A DNA stretch of 64,000 nt from positions 1-64,000 of the forward strand of contig NZ_QJJP01000012.1 of assembly GCF_003201565.1 (NCBI RefSeq), given 5' to 3'. The notes below the pieces were generated by a model. That model worked only from the letters and a program-made list of their open reading frames with translations, searched no databases and was not told where the DNA came from. Shown in pieces: positions 19,173-29,439 of the stretch; within the stretch, counting starts at the first letter, position 1, and each line of letters begins with the position of its first letter. This DNA comes from Nitrosomonas sp. Nm84. GTDB lineage: Bacteria; Pseudomonadota; Gammaproteobacteria; Burkholderiales; Nitrosomonadaceae. A program made the position numbers and the translations under genes.

Positions 19173-20024
19173 ATGCTCAATATTGATCTGCATTGTCATT
19201 CCACCATTTCTGATGGCTTGTTAACTCCCACACAATTAGTCGAACGGGCAGCCATCCGAGGTGTTGAAACGCTGGCTCTAACCGATCACGACGACATCGC
19301 CGGGCTTGCAGAAGCGCGCCAAATAGCCGAAACGAAAAATATCACATTTATAAACGGCGTGGAAATCTCTGTCAGCTGGCGCGGACGCACACTACACATT
19401 GTCGGGTTGGACATTGATCCGCAGTATACGCCACTCATTGAAGGCTTGGCCGTTGTCCGTGCAGGCCGCACGCAGCGCGCCGAGAATATCGCCGCAGAGC
19501 TCGCCAAAATCGGCATCCACGACAGTCTGGCAGGCGCTTATGCGTATGTGGGCGAGCAACGCTTGATTGGACGCACACACTTTGCGCGTTTTCTGGTCGA
19601 GCAAGGCTATGCTAAAGACGTCAAATCCGTATTTAAAAAATATCTGATCAAAGGCAAGCCGGGGTATACCCCTCACGAATGGGCAGCACTCAGCGATGCG
19701 ATCGACTGGATTCGCGGCAGCGGAGGCCGGGCAGTCATTGCGCATCCGGGACGCTATCATTTGGGTAAAAATGTACTCAATGATCTATTCGATGAATTTT
19801 GCGCGTTAGGCGGAGCAGCCATCGAAGTGGTCACATCAAGCCACACACCAGAGCAAGTCATAGATTTTGCAAAACATGCACGGAACATGGATCTGATGGT
19901 TTCTTGCGGCTCAGATTTTCATGGTCCTGGTGAGAGTTATTACGATCTGGGCCAATTGCCCGAACTTCCGCTGGGATGCAAGCCGGTCTGGCATGACTGG
20001 AAAAATCTTACATCAATCGAATAA
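19173..20024 (+). CDS. rnm: PHP-domain phosphoesterase (RNase AM / YciV-like)
   Basis: Family member of the PHP metal-dependent phosphoesterases; E. coli YciV (TrpH, RNase AM) is a 5'-3' exonuclease that matures rRNA 5' ends. The 283 residues carry the metal ligands in DLHCHSTISDG (residues 4-14), LTDHDD (about 37-42), VIAHPGRY (about 189-196) and GSDFHGPG (about 248-255). It is followed by yciO, the same neighbour as in E. coli. Confidence 0.88.
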   Translation: MLNIDLHCHSTISDGLLTPTQLVERAAIRGVETLALTDHDDIAGLAEARQIAETKNITFINGVEISVSWRGRTLHIVGLDIDPQYTPLIEGLAVVRAGRTQRAENIAAELAKIGIHDSLAGAYAYVGEQRLIGRTHFARFLVEQGYAKDVKSVFKKYLIKGKPGYTPHEWAALSDAIDWIRGSGGRAVIAHPGRYHLGKNVLNDLFDEFCALGGAAIEVVTSSHTPEQVIDFAKHARNMDLMVSCGSDFHGPGESYYDLGQLPELPLGCKPVWHDWKNLTSIE

Positions 20025-20076
20025 TTTTCACGATATGCTACCCTAATCATTCTTTAATCCAGACATTTTCTTTACT

Positions 20077-20709
20077 GTGGCCCAATTCTTTTCAATTCAC
20101 ACCGACACACCGCATTTGCGCCTGATCCGGCAAGCTGTTGCGATAGTACGCAGCGGCGGAATCATCGTTTATCCCACGGACTCCTGTTATGCCCTGGGCT
20201 GCCATCTCGGCGACAAAGACGCGATGTCGCGCATCCGCACCATCCGGCAAGTGGACGATCATCATCATTTCACACTGGTGTGCCGGAATCTGGCGGAAAT
20301 CTCCACCTACGCTAAAGTGGATAACAGCCAGTATCGGTTACTCAAAGCGACGACGCCCGGCAGTTATACGTTTATTTTGCAAGCAACGCGAGAAGTGCCG
20401 CGCCGCATGCAACATCCCAAGCGCAATACCATCGGCCTACGCATTCCCGATCATCCGGTTGTACTGGCGCTACTGGAAGAACTCGACGAACCCTTGCTCA
20501 GTTCCACGCTGGTATTGCCGGGGGATGAATTACCGATGAATGACGCGGAGGAAATCCGCGAACGCCTGGAGCATCAAGTAGAATTGGTGATGGATGCCGG
20601 CTCCTGCGGCATCGACATGACCACCGTGATTGATTTGACCAGCGACGTGCCCGAATTGATCCGACAAGGCAAAGGCAGCATAGAGCCCTTTGGAATCAGC
20701 CATGGATAG
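20077..20709 (+). CDS. yciO: Sua5/YciO/YrdC-family protein (YciO type)
   Basis: A 210-residue YrdC-fold protein related to the threonylcarbamoyl-AMP synthase TsaC. The nucleotide-binding pattern is visible: GGIIVYPTDSCYALGCHLGD near residues 29-48 and TIGLRIPDHPV near 116. YciO members have weak or uncertain synthase activity, and the adjacent PHP gene matches the E. coli yciO context. GTG start at 20077. The tail overlaps the next gene. Confidence 0.85.
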   Translation: MAQFFSIHTDTPHLRLIRQAVAIVRSGGIIVYPTDSCYALGCHLGDKDAMSRIRTIRQVDDHHHFTLVCRNLAEISTYAKVDNSQYRLLKATTPGSYTFILQATREVPRRMQHPKRNTIGLRIPDHPVVLALLEELDEPLLSSTLVLPGDELPMNDAEEIRERLEHQVELVMDAGSCGIDMTTVIDLTSDVPELIRQGKGSIEPFGISHG

Positions 20710-21367
20710 CATCATTCAAGGCATCGCTATTTATGCCTTACCGGTTATTTTTGCCATCACCATGCATGAGGCGGCACATGGTTATATCGCCAAACGGTTC
20801 GGTGACTTCACAGCCTTTAATGAAGGACGCATCAGCCTCAATCCGGTGCGACACATCGACCTGATCGGCACGATCCTGGTACCACTATCATTATTTATTC
20901 TCAGTAAGGTGACTGTCGGCGCAGGGTTCTTATTTGGTTGGGCCAAACCGGTGCCGGTTAATTTTTCCAATCTGCGCCACCCCAAACGCGATATGCTCTG
21001 GGTTGCCGCTGCCGGACCGGGTGCTAATCTGCTGATGGCGTTTTTTTGGGCGTTGATGATCAAACTGGCCATTTTCATGCCCGAAAGCAGTTTTGCAAAA
21101 CCATTGGCACTTATGGGAATCGCAGGTATTGAAATCAATGTCGTATTGATGGTGCTCAACCTGCTGCCGCTGCCCCCGCTGGATGGTGGTCGCATGGCGG
21201 TCAGTTTATTGCCGCACCGCTTGGCTTATCAATTCTCCCGCATCGAACCTTACGGCTTTATGATATTACTGGCATTGTTATTCAGCGGTGTACTGGGTGC
21301 CGTGATCGGGCCAGCAATCACCTGGGCCAAAATAATGATTGTGTCAGTTTTTGGATTATATATTTAA
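20702..21367 (+). CDS. Site-2 protease family membrane metallopeptidase (M50)
   Basis: Polytopic zinc protease of the S2P class. The 221 residues contain HEAAH (H22, E23, H26) inside the first TM helix and the second zinc motif NLLPLPPLDGGRM near residue 160. Start ATG at 20702 overlaps the yciO stop by eight bases, implying coupled translation. The substrate is unknown; the family is common beside trpS and scpA in betaproteobacteria. Confidence 0.9.
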   Translation: MDSIIQGIAIYALPVIFAITMHEAAHGYIAKRFGDFTAFNEGRISLNPVRHIDLIGTILVPLSLFILSKVTVGAGFLFGWAKPVPVNFSNLRHPKRDMLWVAAAGPGANLLMAFFWALMIKLAIFMPESSFAKPLALMGIAGIEINVVLMVLNLLPLPPLDGGRMAVSLLPHRLAYQFSRIEPYGFMILLALLFSGVLGAVIGPAITWAKIMIVSVFGLYI

Positions 21368-21393
21368 CAACGTTTTAAATTTAGGAAATCAAC

Positions 21394-22596
21394 ATGTTTG
21401 CTGATCGCGTTTTATCAGGCATGCGCCCCACCGGCAGCCTGCATTTAGGACATTATCATGGCGTACTAAAAAACTGGGTAAAGTTGCAACAACAATACGA
21501 ATGCCTGTTTTTTGTCGCCGACTGGCATGCCTTGACGACTCATTACGATACGCCGGAAATTATCGAGCAAAATGTTTGGGATATGGTGATTGACTGGCTG
21601 GCTGCTGGCGTCGATCCATCACAGGCGATTTTATTCATTCAATCCAAGGTCCCGGCGCATGCGGAACTGTATTTATTGCTGTCGATGATGACACCGCTCG
21701 GCTGGCTGGAACGCGTGCCCACTTACAAAGATCAACAGGAAAAACTATCCGAGAAAGACCTCAGCACTTATGGTTTTCTCGGCTACCCGCTGCTACAAAG
21801 CGCAGATATTCTGATTTACCGCGCCAATCGGGTGCCAGTTGGTGAAGACCAAGCGCCACACCTGGAATTTACGCGCGAAATTTCCCGCCGTTTCAATCAT
21901 ATTTATGGCAAAGAAGCCGGCTTTGAAGAAAAAGCTGAGTTGGCCATCAAGAAGCTGGGCTCAAAAAAATCAAAACTGTATGCCGAGCTGCGCACGCTGT
22001 ATCAAGAAAAGGGCGATGAAAATGCACTGGAAGAAGCCAAATCATTACTGAATGAACAACAGAATCTCAGCCTAGGTGACCGCGAACGCTTATTTGGCTA
22101 CCTGGAAGGCGGCGGTAAAATGATCTTGAACGAACCAGAAACCCTGCTCACCGCGGCCTCCAAAATGCCTGGACTGGATGGCCAGAAAATGTCCAAGTCT
22201 TATAACAACACCATCAGCCTACGGGAAGATCCCGAAAGCATTCGCAAGAAAATCCGCACCATGCCCACCGATCCGGCGCGAGTGCGACGTAGCGACCCAG
22301 GCGACCCTGCCAAATGCCCGGTATGGCAATTCCATTTGGTCTATTCCGATGACAGTACGCAAGAATGGGTGCAACACGGTTGCCGGAACGCGGAAATCGG
22401 TTGCCTGGATTGCAAATCACCCGTCATTGATGCGATCCTGGCTGAACAAGCGCCGATGGTCGAGCGCATCAGGCAATACCAAGAAGACCCGACGCTAGTA
22501 CGCAACATCATTGCAGACGGTTGTGAGAAAGCCAACAAATTGGCGGAAGAAACCATGCGCGACATCCGCAAAGCGATGGGACTCAGTTACTCCTGA
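21394..22596 (+). CDS. trpS: Tryptophanyl-tRNA synthetase
   Basis: Charges tRNA-Trp. Class I signatures are present: HLGH at residues 17-20 (HIGH box) and GQKMSKS near residue 267. At 400 residues it is longer than the E. coli enzyme (334). The extra sequence lies in the middle (about 175-245) with a Lys/Glu-rich stretch, as in other betaproteobacterial TrpS. Confidence 0.96.
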   Translation: MFADRVLSGMRPTGSLHLGHYHGVLKNWVKLQQQYECLFFVADWHALTTHYDTPEIIEQNVWDMVIDWLAAGVDPSQAILFIQSKVPAHAELYLLLSMMTPLGWLERVPTYKDQQEKLSEKDLSTYGFLGYPLLQSADILIYRANRVPVGEDQAPHLEFTREISRRFNHIYGKEAGFEEKAELAIKKLGSKKSKLYAELRTLYQEKGDENALEEAKSLLNEQQNLSLGDRERLFGYLEGGGKMILNEPETLLTAASKMPGLDGQKMSKSYNNTISLREDPESIRKKIRTMPTDPARVRRSDPGDPAKCPVWQFHLVYSDDSTQEWVQHGCRNAEIGCLDCKSPVIDAILAEQAPMVERIRQYQEDPTLVRNIIADGCEKANKLAEETMRDIRKAMGLSYS

Positions 22597-22615
22597 TGCA
22601 CTTCGTACTGGATTA

Positions 22616-23458
22616 ATGCAACCACAACCGAATACGTTGTATAGCGCAGTGAATTCAGTGAGTGATTCTGTCGACGTATCTCCCATAGCCAAAATCTGTG
22701 GCGAGCCCTTGCTGGAAATTCCGCAGGATCTTTATATTCCACCGGATGCGCTCGAAGTTTTCCTGGATACCTTTCAGGGACCGTTGGACTTACTGCTCTA
22801 TCTGATCCGCAAGCATAATCTGAATATTCTGGATATTCCGATGGCCGAACTCACTCTGCAATACATGACCTATGTTGACATGATGCGCGTTGATCAACTG
22901 GAACTGGCCGCCGAATATCTGCTGATGACTGCGTTGCTGATTGAAATCAAATCGCGCATGTTGCTGCCCACTCCAAAAACGGAAATGGAAGAAGAGCACG
23001 ATCCACGCGCTGAACTGGTGCGGCGTTTACTCGAATACGAGCAAATGAAAAAAGCCGCATCACGCCTGAATGAATTACCGCAAGCTGAGCGTGACTTCAC
23101 CGTCATTCAGGTATGGATCGAACAAAACGTTGCCGAACAATTACCCAATATCAATCTGGATGATTTGCGACATGCCTGGACTACCATCCTGACGCGTGCC
23201 AAAGTCAACCGTCATCATCAAGTCAAACGTGAGATGCTTTCCGTACGTGCTTATATGAGTCAGGTTTTACGCGATCTGCGCGGACAGGAACAAGTGGAAT
23301 TCTACGACTTGTTTAGCCCGACAGCGACTGCCGCTGAAGTTGTGGTTACCTTTCTGGCAATTCTGGAACTGGCTAAGGAATTGCTACTGGAAATTTCTCA
23401 ATCCCAAGATTTTGGAATCATTTATGTCCGCTCAATCGACGCCGCCGAATCAGCCTGA
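22616..23458 (+). CDS. scpA: Segregation and condensation protein A
   Basis: Kleisin subunit that bridges the SMC heads in chromosome condensation. The hallmark FLDTFQGPLDLLLYLIRKHN lies near residue 42, followed by LQYMTYVDMMRVDQLELAAE and a C-terminal winged-helix segment. I start at ATG 22616, 20 bases after trpS; the open frame extends back inside trpS but that is not credible as coding. 280 residues. Confidence 0.92.
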   Translation: MQPQPNTLYSAVNSVSDSVDVSPIAKICGEPLLEIPQDLYIPPDALEVFLDTFQGPLDLLLYLIRKHNLNILDIPMAELTLQYMTYVDMMRVDQLELAAEYLLMTALLIEIKSRMLLPTPKTEMEEEHDPRAELVRRLLEYEQMKKAASRLNELPQAERDFTVIQVWIEQNVAEQLPNINLDDLRHAWTTILTRAKVNRHHQVKREMLSVRAYMSQVLRDLRGQEQVEFYDLFSPTATAAEVVVTFLAILELAKELLLEISQSQDFGIIYVRSIDAAESA

Positions 23459-24053
23459 CGCATTGGACTCACTCACGCCTGAGAAAACCAGTAAAATTCT
23501 CGAAGCCGCATTGCTGACAACGCAGGAGCCTTTGCCTATTAATGAGCTGAGAAAATTATTCAACCATGAATTGAGCGCTGCATTGCTATCCAAAATACTG
23601 GAAGAAATTCGCGAGAAATGGCGCGATAGCGGTGTAGAACTGGTCACTGTAGCGAGCGGCTGGCGCTTTCAGACCAAAGCTGAGATACAGCCGTATCTGG
23701 ATCGACTGACTCCACAAAAAACACTCCGGTATTCACGTGCCATTATGGAAACACTCGCCATTATTGCCTATCGTCAACCCGTGACGCGTGGTGATATTGA
23801 AGAAATCCGTGGCGTCAGCGTGTCCAGTTCGGTGCTCAAAACACTCACTACGCGTGGCTGGATTGAAGCAGTCGGACACCGCAACGTACCCGGAAAACCG
23901 GCATTGTTTGCCACGACATCACAGTTTCTGGATGATTTGAATTTACGTACTTTAGAAGAACTCCCGCCACTTGAAGAAATGAGATCGCTGATCGAGTCCA
24001 GCGATAACCACCAAGAATTACCTTTTTCTGCACCTGAAGCGTCAGATCGTTAG
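23424..24053 (+). CDS. scpB: Segregation and condensation protein B
   Basis: Partner of ScpA in the SMC-ScpAB condensin complex. The 209 residues form two winged-helix domains; ILEAALLTTQEPLPINELRK near the start and AIMETLAIIAYRQPVTRGDI in the middle are typical. ATG at 23424 with GGAA upstream overlaps the scpA tail by 35 bases, so the two are co-translated. Confidence 0.94.
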   Translation: MSAQSTPPNQPDALDSLTPEKTSKILEAALLTTQEPLPINELRKLFNHELSAALLSKILEEIREKWRDSGVELVTVASGWRFQTKAEIQPYLDRLTPQKTLRYSRAIMETLAIIAYRQPVTRGDIEEIRGVSVSSSVLKTLTTRGWIEAVGHRNVPGKPALFATTSQFLDDLNLRTLEELPPLEEMRSLIESSDNHQELPFSAPEASDR

Positions 24054-24070
24054 ATTTCCCGACAATTTGA

Positions 24071-24901
24071 CTAAATAGGCTTGGCAGTCCGCTGTACTTC
24101 AATCAGTTCCGGTGTCAGATGTGGCGCAATCACCTGCAGCAACTGTCCGAATACTTTCGGATTTCCGGCAATAACCTGGCCGCTCTCCAACTGTGTTCCG
24201 TTGCCTTCCAAATCACCAACCAATCCGCCCGCTTCGGTAATCAGCAAGCAGCCAGCCGCCATATCCCACGGTGCCAATCCAATTTCCCAGAAACCGTCAT
24301 AGCGACCCGCTGCCACATAGGCCAGATCCAATGCTGCCGAACCTGGCCGCCGAATCCCCGCAGTGCGCGGCACAATGTCCTTTAGCATGGCAAAGTAAGC
24401 ATCGATATGCGTCAAATCCCGAAATGGAATTCCCGTACCGATCAAGCAATCTTCAAACCGTGACCGCTTACTGACACGAATGCGGTGATCGTTCAAATAA
24501 GCGCCACTACCCCGGCTGGCGGTAAATAACTCATTCAAGACGGGATCGTAAACTACTGCGTGGCTCAGCACGCCTTTGTGCCGGACCGCAATGGAAACCG
24601 AATACTTGGGAAAACCATGCAGAAAATTGGTTGTGCCATCCAGCGGATCAATAATCCATTGAAACTCGGATTTTTTATGATCACCTTGGCGACCGCTTTC
24701 TTCCGCCAGAATCGCATGATCGGGATAAGCCGTTAATAACACCTTGATGATAGCGTCTTCAGCCGCACCATCCACTTCACTGACATAATCGCTGTGCGAT
24801 TTTTTCGACACATTGAGCAAATCCAGATTCTGTGATGCCCGATTAATAATACTGCCAGCACGGCGCGCGGCTTTCACCGCGATGGTTAGCATTGGATGCA
24901 T
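24071..24901 (-). CDS. suhB: Inositol-1-monophosphatase family protein
   Basis: Mg-dependent phosphatase of the IMPase/SuhB family; SuhB also acts in rRNA antitermination complexes. The metal-binding motifs are clear in the 276 residues: LAEESG (about 67-72), [15 protein letters not shown] (about 84-98) and [15 protein letters not shown] (about 218-232). It converges with scpB, with 17 bases between the stops. Confidence 0.93.
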   Translation of the reverse strand: MHPMLTIAVKAARRAGSIINRASQNLDLLNVSKKSHSDYVSEVDGAAEDAIIKVLLTAYPDHAILAEESGRQGDHKKSEFQWIIDPLDGTTNFLHGFPKYSVSIAVRHKGVLSHAVVYDPVLNELFTASRGSGAYLNDHRIRVSKRSRFEDCLIGTGIPFRDLTHIDAYFAMLKDIVPRTAGIRRPGSAALDLAYVAAGRYDGFWEIGLAPWDMAAGCLLITEAGGLVGDLEGNGTQLESGQVIAGNPKVFGQLLQVIAPHLTPELIEVQRTAKPI

Positions 24902-25207
24902 GTTTTTGATTCAGAATTAAACAGAAGCGCGATTTTAATATGAATCCACCTTGCTCGCTTGGTTTTATATAGTTAAAAACACTGTGCAGGTAAAAAAATT
25001 ATTCCTTTTACCGGGCAGCATAACAAAAAAAAACACCTCACAAAAAATAGTGAGGTGTAAAGGCTTCGTAAGCTCTCATACCCTTCTGTTGCACACGAAA
25101 CAAAAATACAATGCTATAAAAACGAGGAAAGACTATTAATTTTTTGCCTAAACCAATGTACTGCTAATTCATCGCTTTTTCTCTCGCCTTCCTCAGCATT
25201 TGAATCT
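24902..25207. other. Spacer between suhB and the outer-membrane protein gene
   Basis: 306 bases, AT-rich. It contains one terminator-like hairpin at 25033-25058; I see no gene or further signal in it. Confidence 0.6.
25033..25058 (-). terminator. Rho-independent terminator
   Basis: ACACCTCAC / GTGAGGTGT with an 8-base loop. On the minus strand it is followed by a run of nine T. It lies 150 bases beyond the stop of the outer-membrane protein gene and is its likely terminator. Confidence 0.75.
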
Positions 25208-26131
25208 TTAGAAACCAATTCCAACATAACCACCCGCCGTCATGCCACTCAAATTAACGCCGTCTGTCCTGCCGGCTGTCAAGTGATAGCGACCCTCAAT
25301 GCCGACAAAGAAATCCTTCCAGATGTTGTAATCAACACCCGCACCAAATTGAACTCCAGGCGCCAGAACCGTAATGGATTCGGATGGCGGGCTCATGACG
25401 TGAACTGCCAAACCTGCAGGAATAATCCAGGGTCTAATTTTTGACCCTTCGAAAAATTTTATTTTGGGTGATGCGGATACTGTAAATTGGCTAACCGTTA
25501 CATTAACCGGATTCACTGCGCCGCCTGCTAACATGCTGGGAGCATTACCTACTGCTCCATTGCCCAGAACATGCGCACCAAATTGCTTATACTCAAACAT
25601 CAGTTCTGCAAAAACAGTCGTCTTGGGTAGAAGTCCCCACATATCTCTGGTCAGCCCCCAATCAATACCAGCTCCAACATACCAACCTTGCTTATCAGAT
25701 TGATCCTGAGCTCCAACCGGAGACACTTGACTTTGTATGGACACACCGTCGCGGTGATTCATCATGTGCGCAAAGCCGCCACGGAAGTGCAGCAAACGAG
25801 TTTTTTCTGTTATATCCGAACCAATGCGTTGCGTTAATGGATCTACCCTTTCTGTCAACACAACCTTCCTTTCTTCGAGACTATTTAATTTCTGTTCTGT
25901 CTGACTAGTTGTTTGCTCTATACTTCTAACCTTTTGCGCAGCCTGAGCGGATTCAGATTTCATTTTTTGCAATTCAGCCTGAATGGCCTGCAAGCTTTGT
26001 TCCAATTGCTTGATACGTTCCGCCGCCTTATCATAAGCCAGCGCATTGGGCGCTGCCATTGCACCGACTACAACAAATAAACTCGCAGCGATGCGGGAAG
26101 CCTGCCGCATTCTGTCAAAAATATTTTTCAC
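25208..26131 (-). CDS. Outer-membrane beta-barrel protein with periplasmic coiled coil
   Basis: No characterised family is recognised. Visible parts of the 307 residues are a signal peptide (cleavage near ALA-Y, residue 32) and a Glu/Gln/Lys-rich coiled coil (about 35-95, AAERIKQLEQSLQAIQAELQ). A segment rich in Gly and alternating aromatic residues then ends in GGYVGIGF, with the terminal Phe expected of an outer-membrane barrel strand. The region from about 110 resembles an eight-stranded OmpA/OmpW-like barrel. It is a single gene with its own terminator. Confidence 0.7.
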   Translation of the reverse strand: MKNIFDRMRQASRIAASLFVVVGAMAAPNALAYDKAAERIKQLEQSLQAIQAELQKMKSESAQAAQKVRSIEQTTSQTEQKLNSLEERKVVLTERVDPLTQRIGSDITEKTRLLHFRGGFAHMMNHRDGVSIQSQVSPVGAQDQSDKQGWYVGAGIDWGLTRDMWGLLPKTTVFAELMFEYKQFGAHVLGNGAVGNAPSMLAGGAVNPVNVTVSQFTVSASPKIKFFEGSKIRPWIIPAGLAVHVMSPPSESITVLAPGVQFGAGVDYNIWKDFFVGIEGRYHLTAGRTDGVNLSGMTAGGYVGIGF

Positions 26132-26262
26132 TTGAGTCTCCTTTTATATATTTTCTTTATTTTTAGGTTCTAGATTGAAATCTGATAATAGATAAACGTT
26201 AAAATAGGAACCTTGATCTGTATCAAGTTATTATCAATCAGTATTTATTTTTGAAAAATTTT

Positions 26263-26970
26263 ATGAGTTCCAGCGTTAGATCTTGCTCTTCTTTTCCATC
26301 GGTGGAGAGTGCACTCAGAGAGCCCAACGGCTTATTGGCAGCCGGCGGAGATCTTTCGCCACAGCGTTTGCTTGAGGCTTACAGCAAAGGTATTTTTCCT
26401 TGGTTTAACGAAGACGACCCAATATTTTGGTGGAGCCCTGATCCACGTATGGTACTGTTTCCCAGTGAATTAAAGATTTCTCGCTCTTTGCGCAAAACAC
26501 TTGACAAGGACCACTACCAAATTCGCACCGATTGCAGTTTCAGCCAGGTTATGCACGCATGCGCTGCACCGCGTAAAGGACAAGCCGGCACTTGGATACA
26601 CCCGGAGATGATCGCCGCTTACACTGCGCTGCATGAAATGGGATTGGCGCATTGCGTGGAAACCTGGGTGGATGGCGTACTTGTCGGCGGACTTTATGGT
26701 GTAGCGCTGGATAAGGTGTTTTTCGGCGAATCCATGTTTTCGCGCGTACCGGATGCATCAAAAATCGCCTTCGTACATCTGGTAAAGCAATTACAATATT
26801 GGGGGTTTGGTTTGATTGATTGTCAGGTTAGAACTGACCATCTGGCAACTTTGGGTGCACGGGAAATTTCCAGACTGGAATTCAGTCAAAAGTTAGAGAC
26901 GCTGATAACCCAATTTGAACCGAGCAGTCATTGGAATTTCGATCGTACAATGAGCGATACCCGTGCTTAA
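26263..26970 (+). CDS. aat: Leucyl/phenylalanyl-tRNA-protein transferase
   Basis: N-end rule enzyme that adds Leu or Phe to proteins with basic N-termini for ClpAP degradation. The 235-residue protein has [20 protein letters not shown] followed by IFPWF near residue 25, and [11 protein letters not shown] near 55. Start is ATG 26263; the frame opens four codons earlier at a TTG. Its last bases overlap the next gene, which makes a second N-end rule enzyme. Confidence 0.95.
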   Translation: MSSSVRSCSSFPSVESALREPNGLLAAGGDLSPQRLLEAYSKGIFPWFNEDDPIFWWSPDPRMVLFPSELKISRSLRKTLDKDHYQIRTDCSFSQVMHACAAPRKGQAGTWIHPEMIAAYTALHEMGLAHCVETWVDGVLVGGLYGVALDKVFFGESMFSRVPDASKIAFVHLVKQLQYWGFGLIDCQVRTDHLATLGAREISRLEFSQKLETLITQFEPSSHWNFDRTMSDTRA

Positions 26971-27670
26971 ATTTCACACTACCCACCCTTATTCCTGTAG
27001 CTATTTACCCGACAGGCTGGCGTGTTCTGAAGTGGTCACGCCGGATTATCCGATCGACGCGCAAACGTATGGGAAATTACTGCAGGCTGGGTTTCGCCGT
27101 AGCGGTCATTATATTTATCGCCCCAATTGTGAACATTGTCATGCTTGCCTATCGGTACGCGTCAATGTCAATGCGTTTGTTTACAAGCGTGCGCAACGCC
27201 GCGCATGGAAGCATCATCAACATCTGACAGCTACGCAGCACGCACTTCATTACAAAGCGGATCATTATGCACTCTATCAACATTATCAGACAAAACGCCA
27301 TGCGGGTGGCGGTATGGACAATGATTGCTTTGAGCAGTACCAGAATTTTTTATTACAAAGTCATGTGAATTCCAAACTGGTCGAATTCCATGAAGGTGAA
27401 GCGTTACGCATGATCAGTATTATCGATGTGCTGCCCGACGGACTTTCATCGGTTTATACTTTTTATGACGCAGATGTCACCCATGCAAGTTTTGGCACTT
27501 ACAACATCCTATGGCAGATTGAACAGTGCCGGAAACTTGGTTTACCTTATCTGTATCTGGGCTACTGGATCAAAGAGAACCGCAAGATGCGCTATAAAGT
27601 CAATTTTCAACCATTGGAAATCCTAATGGATGGTCAATGGCAATTGCTGGATAGCGACAGTCTTACTTGA
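26963..27670 (+). CDS. bpt: Aspartate/glutamate leucyltransferase (Bpt)
   Basis: Transfers Leu to N-terminal Asp/Glu, working with Aat in the bacterial N-end rule. The 235 residues contain the Cys motif [13 protein letters not shown] (about 48-60), [10 protein letters not shown], and a C-terminal [20 protein letters not shown] typical of the ATE/Bpt family. GTG start at 26963 overlaps the aat stop by eight bases. Confidence 0.94.
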   Translation: MLKFHTTHPYSCSYLPDRLACSEVVTPDYPIDAQTYGKLLQAGFRRSGHYIYRPNCEHCHACLSVRVNVNAFVYKRAQRRAWKHHQHLTATQHALHYKADHYALYQHYQTKRHAGGGMDNDCFEQYQNFLLQSHVNSKLVEFHEGEALRMISIIDVLPDGLSSVYTFYDADVTHASFGTYNILWQIEQCRKLGLPYLYLGYWIKENRKMRYKVNFQPLEILMDGQWQLLDSDSLT

Positions 27671-27710
27671 AACGTATTTAAACCGCCAGTCGTTCAGGAT
27701 AAAATTCCGC

Positions 27711-28745
27711 ATGCTCTATACACTCCTTCGCCCACTGCTTTTCAAACTTGACCCGGAATCCGCGCATTGCATTACTTTCAGCGCAATTGAGAATGCCAGA
27801 AAACTCGGATTACTGAAAAACACGCCGATTGTCTGTCAGCCACGTACAATCATGGGCTTGGCTTTCCCCAACCCCGTCGGACTTGCCGCCGGATTGGACA
27901 AAAATGGCGAGCACTTGGGTGCACTCGCTGCGTTGGGATTTGGTTTTATTGAGATTGGCACGGTGACACCACGACCTCAGTCAGGTAATCCGGCGCCGCG
28001 TATTTTTCGTGTTCCTGAAGCAAATGCCGTGATTAATCGATTGGGCTTTAATAATCATGGCGTGGATCGCTTGATAGAAAATGTCAAACGTTCGGATTAT
28101 CAAGGCGTACTGGGCATTAACATCGGCAAGAATTTTGATACGCCGTTGGAGAAAGCAGCGGATGATTATCTGATTGGCTTACGAAAAGTTTATCGCTATG
28201 CCAGTTACATCACTGTCAATATTTCATCGCCGAATACACAAAATTTGCGGCAATTACAAGCTACCGATGCGCTCGATCAACTGTTGGGCCAACTAAAATC
28301 CGAGCAAGTAAAACTGGCACAAGTGCATGGAAAATATGTGCCGATGGTGGTAAAAATTGCCCCCGATCTTGAGGTGGCACAAATTGAGTCAATTGCTGCC
28401 TCACTGATGAAACATCAAGTGGATGGTGTGATTGCGACCAATACAACCATCTCACGCACTGGAATCGAGCATCTGCCAATAGCACAGGAAAGCGGCGGAT
28501 TAAGCGGCGCTCCGCTGACGCAGCGTGCCACCGCGGTTATTCATCAACTGCATCACTGTTTACAAGGTGCCATTCCTATCATTGGTGTCGGCGGCATTAT
28601 GTCGGCACGCGATGCGCAGGATAAACTCAAAGCCGGCGCCAGCTTGATACAGTTATATACCGGTTTGATTTATCGTGGCCCTGATTTGGTCAAAGAAATT
28701 GCACAGGCCGTTTGTGCCGACAAAGCAAAACGGAGCTTTGATTAA
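27711..28745 (+). CDS. pyrD: Dihydroorotate dehydrogenase (quinone), class 2
   Basis: Membrane-associated FMN enzyme of pyrimidine synthesis that passes electrons to quinone. The 344 residues begin [19 protein letters not shown], the amphipathic membrane-binding helix of class 2 enzymes. [16 protein letters not shown] and, towards the C-terminus, [13 protein letters not shown] line the FMN site. The frame is open upstream to 27630 but 27711 is the family start. Confidence 0.95.
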   Translation: MLYTLLRPLLFKLDPESAHCITFSAIENARKLGLLKNTPIVCQPRTIMGLAFPNPVGLAAGLDKNGEHLGALAALGFGFIEIGTVTPRPQSGNPAPRIFRVPEANAVINRLGFNNHGVDRLIENVKRSDYQGVLGINIGKNFDTPLEKAADDYLIGLRKVYRYASYITVNISSPNTQNLRQLQATDALDQLLGQLKSEQVKLAQVHGKYVPMVVKIAPDLEVAQIESIAASLMKHQVDGVIATNTTISRTGIEHLPIAQESGGLSGAPLTQRATAVIHQLHHCLQGAIPIIGVGGIMSARDAQDKLKAGASLIQLYTGLIYRGPDLVKEIAQAVCADKAKRSFD

Positions 28746-28746
28746 A

Positions 28747-29439
28747 ATGGATCAGCAACTGATAGAAAAAATAGATGCCATTTTGCCGCAAACCCAATGT
28801 GGGCAATGCGGTTTCTCCGGATGCAGGCCTTATGCGGAAGCCATCGCGACAGGCCACGCGGATATTAATCAGTGCCCGCCCGGAGATGTCGAAGGCATTT
28901 ATAAATTGGCGGAATTGCTGGGTGTACAACCTAAGCCGCTGAATACATCGCATGGTTTTCCCAAACCCAGATCCATCGCCTCGATCGATGAGCGCATGTG
29001 CATCGGCTGCACATTTTGCATTCAATCCTGTCCTGTCGATGCCATCGTCGGTGCGGCCAAACAAATGCACACCGTGATTGCTGCAGAATGTACAGGGTGT
29101 GAACTATGCATTGCCCCCTGCCCGATGAATTGCATCAGCTTGATTCCGATCGATGAACATATGAATGACGTACTTAATCTGCCAGCCGATACGATTAAGA
29201 AGCAGGTTGCAGATAGGGCGCGTTCACGCTATCAATTCAGGCAACAACGGCTTGAACGAGAGAAACAAGCCAATAACAAATCACTCAAACACAAAAATAT
29301 CGTGCAATCCGCGATAACCCCAGCATCAGCGGAAGAGCGCAAGCAGGCCATTGTTCAAGCAGCGATAAAGCGTGCAATAGCCGCTCGAACACGGGCAGCC
29401 TCAAACAATTCACCGACAAAACCCCATGAACTCAGCTAA
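28747..29439 (+). CDS. RnfB/RsxB-like ferredoxin-type electron carrier
   Basis: Soluble-looking iron-sulfur protein of 230 residues. The N-terminus has the Cx2Cx4C motif of the RnfB domain ([18 protein letters not shown], about 18-35). Two [4Fe-4S] ferredoxin motifs follow ([14 protein letters not shown] and [14 protein letters not shown], about 82-125), then a charged Gln/Lys-rich tail. The N-terminal membrane helix of canonical RnfB is missing and no other rnf gene is nearby, so it likely serves another redox partner. It starts one base after pyrD and overlaps nth. Confidence 0.88.
   Translation: MDQQLIEKIDAILPQTQCGQCGFSGCRPYAEAIATGHADINQCPPGDVEGIYKLAELLGVQPKPLNTSHGFPKPRSIASIDERMCIGCTFCIQSCPVDAIVGAAKQMHTVIAAECTGCELCIAPCPMNCISLIPIDEHMNDVLNLPADTIKKQVADRARSRYQFRQQRLEREKQANNKSLKHKNIVQSAITPASAEERKQAIVQAAIKRAIAARTRAASNNSPTKPHELS

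Noticed and set aside
22511-22615. Upstream extension of scpA inside trpS
   Set aside because: It overlaps the conserved trpS C-terminus in another frame and has no ScpA similarity; the ATG at 22616 is preferred.
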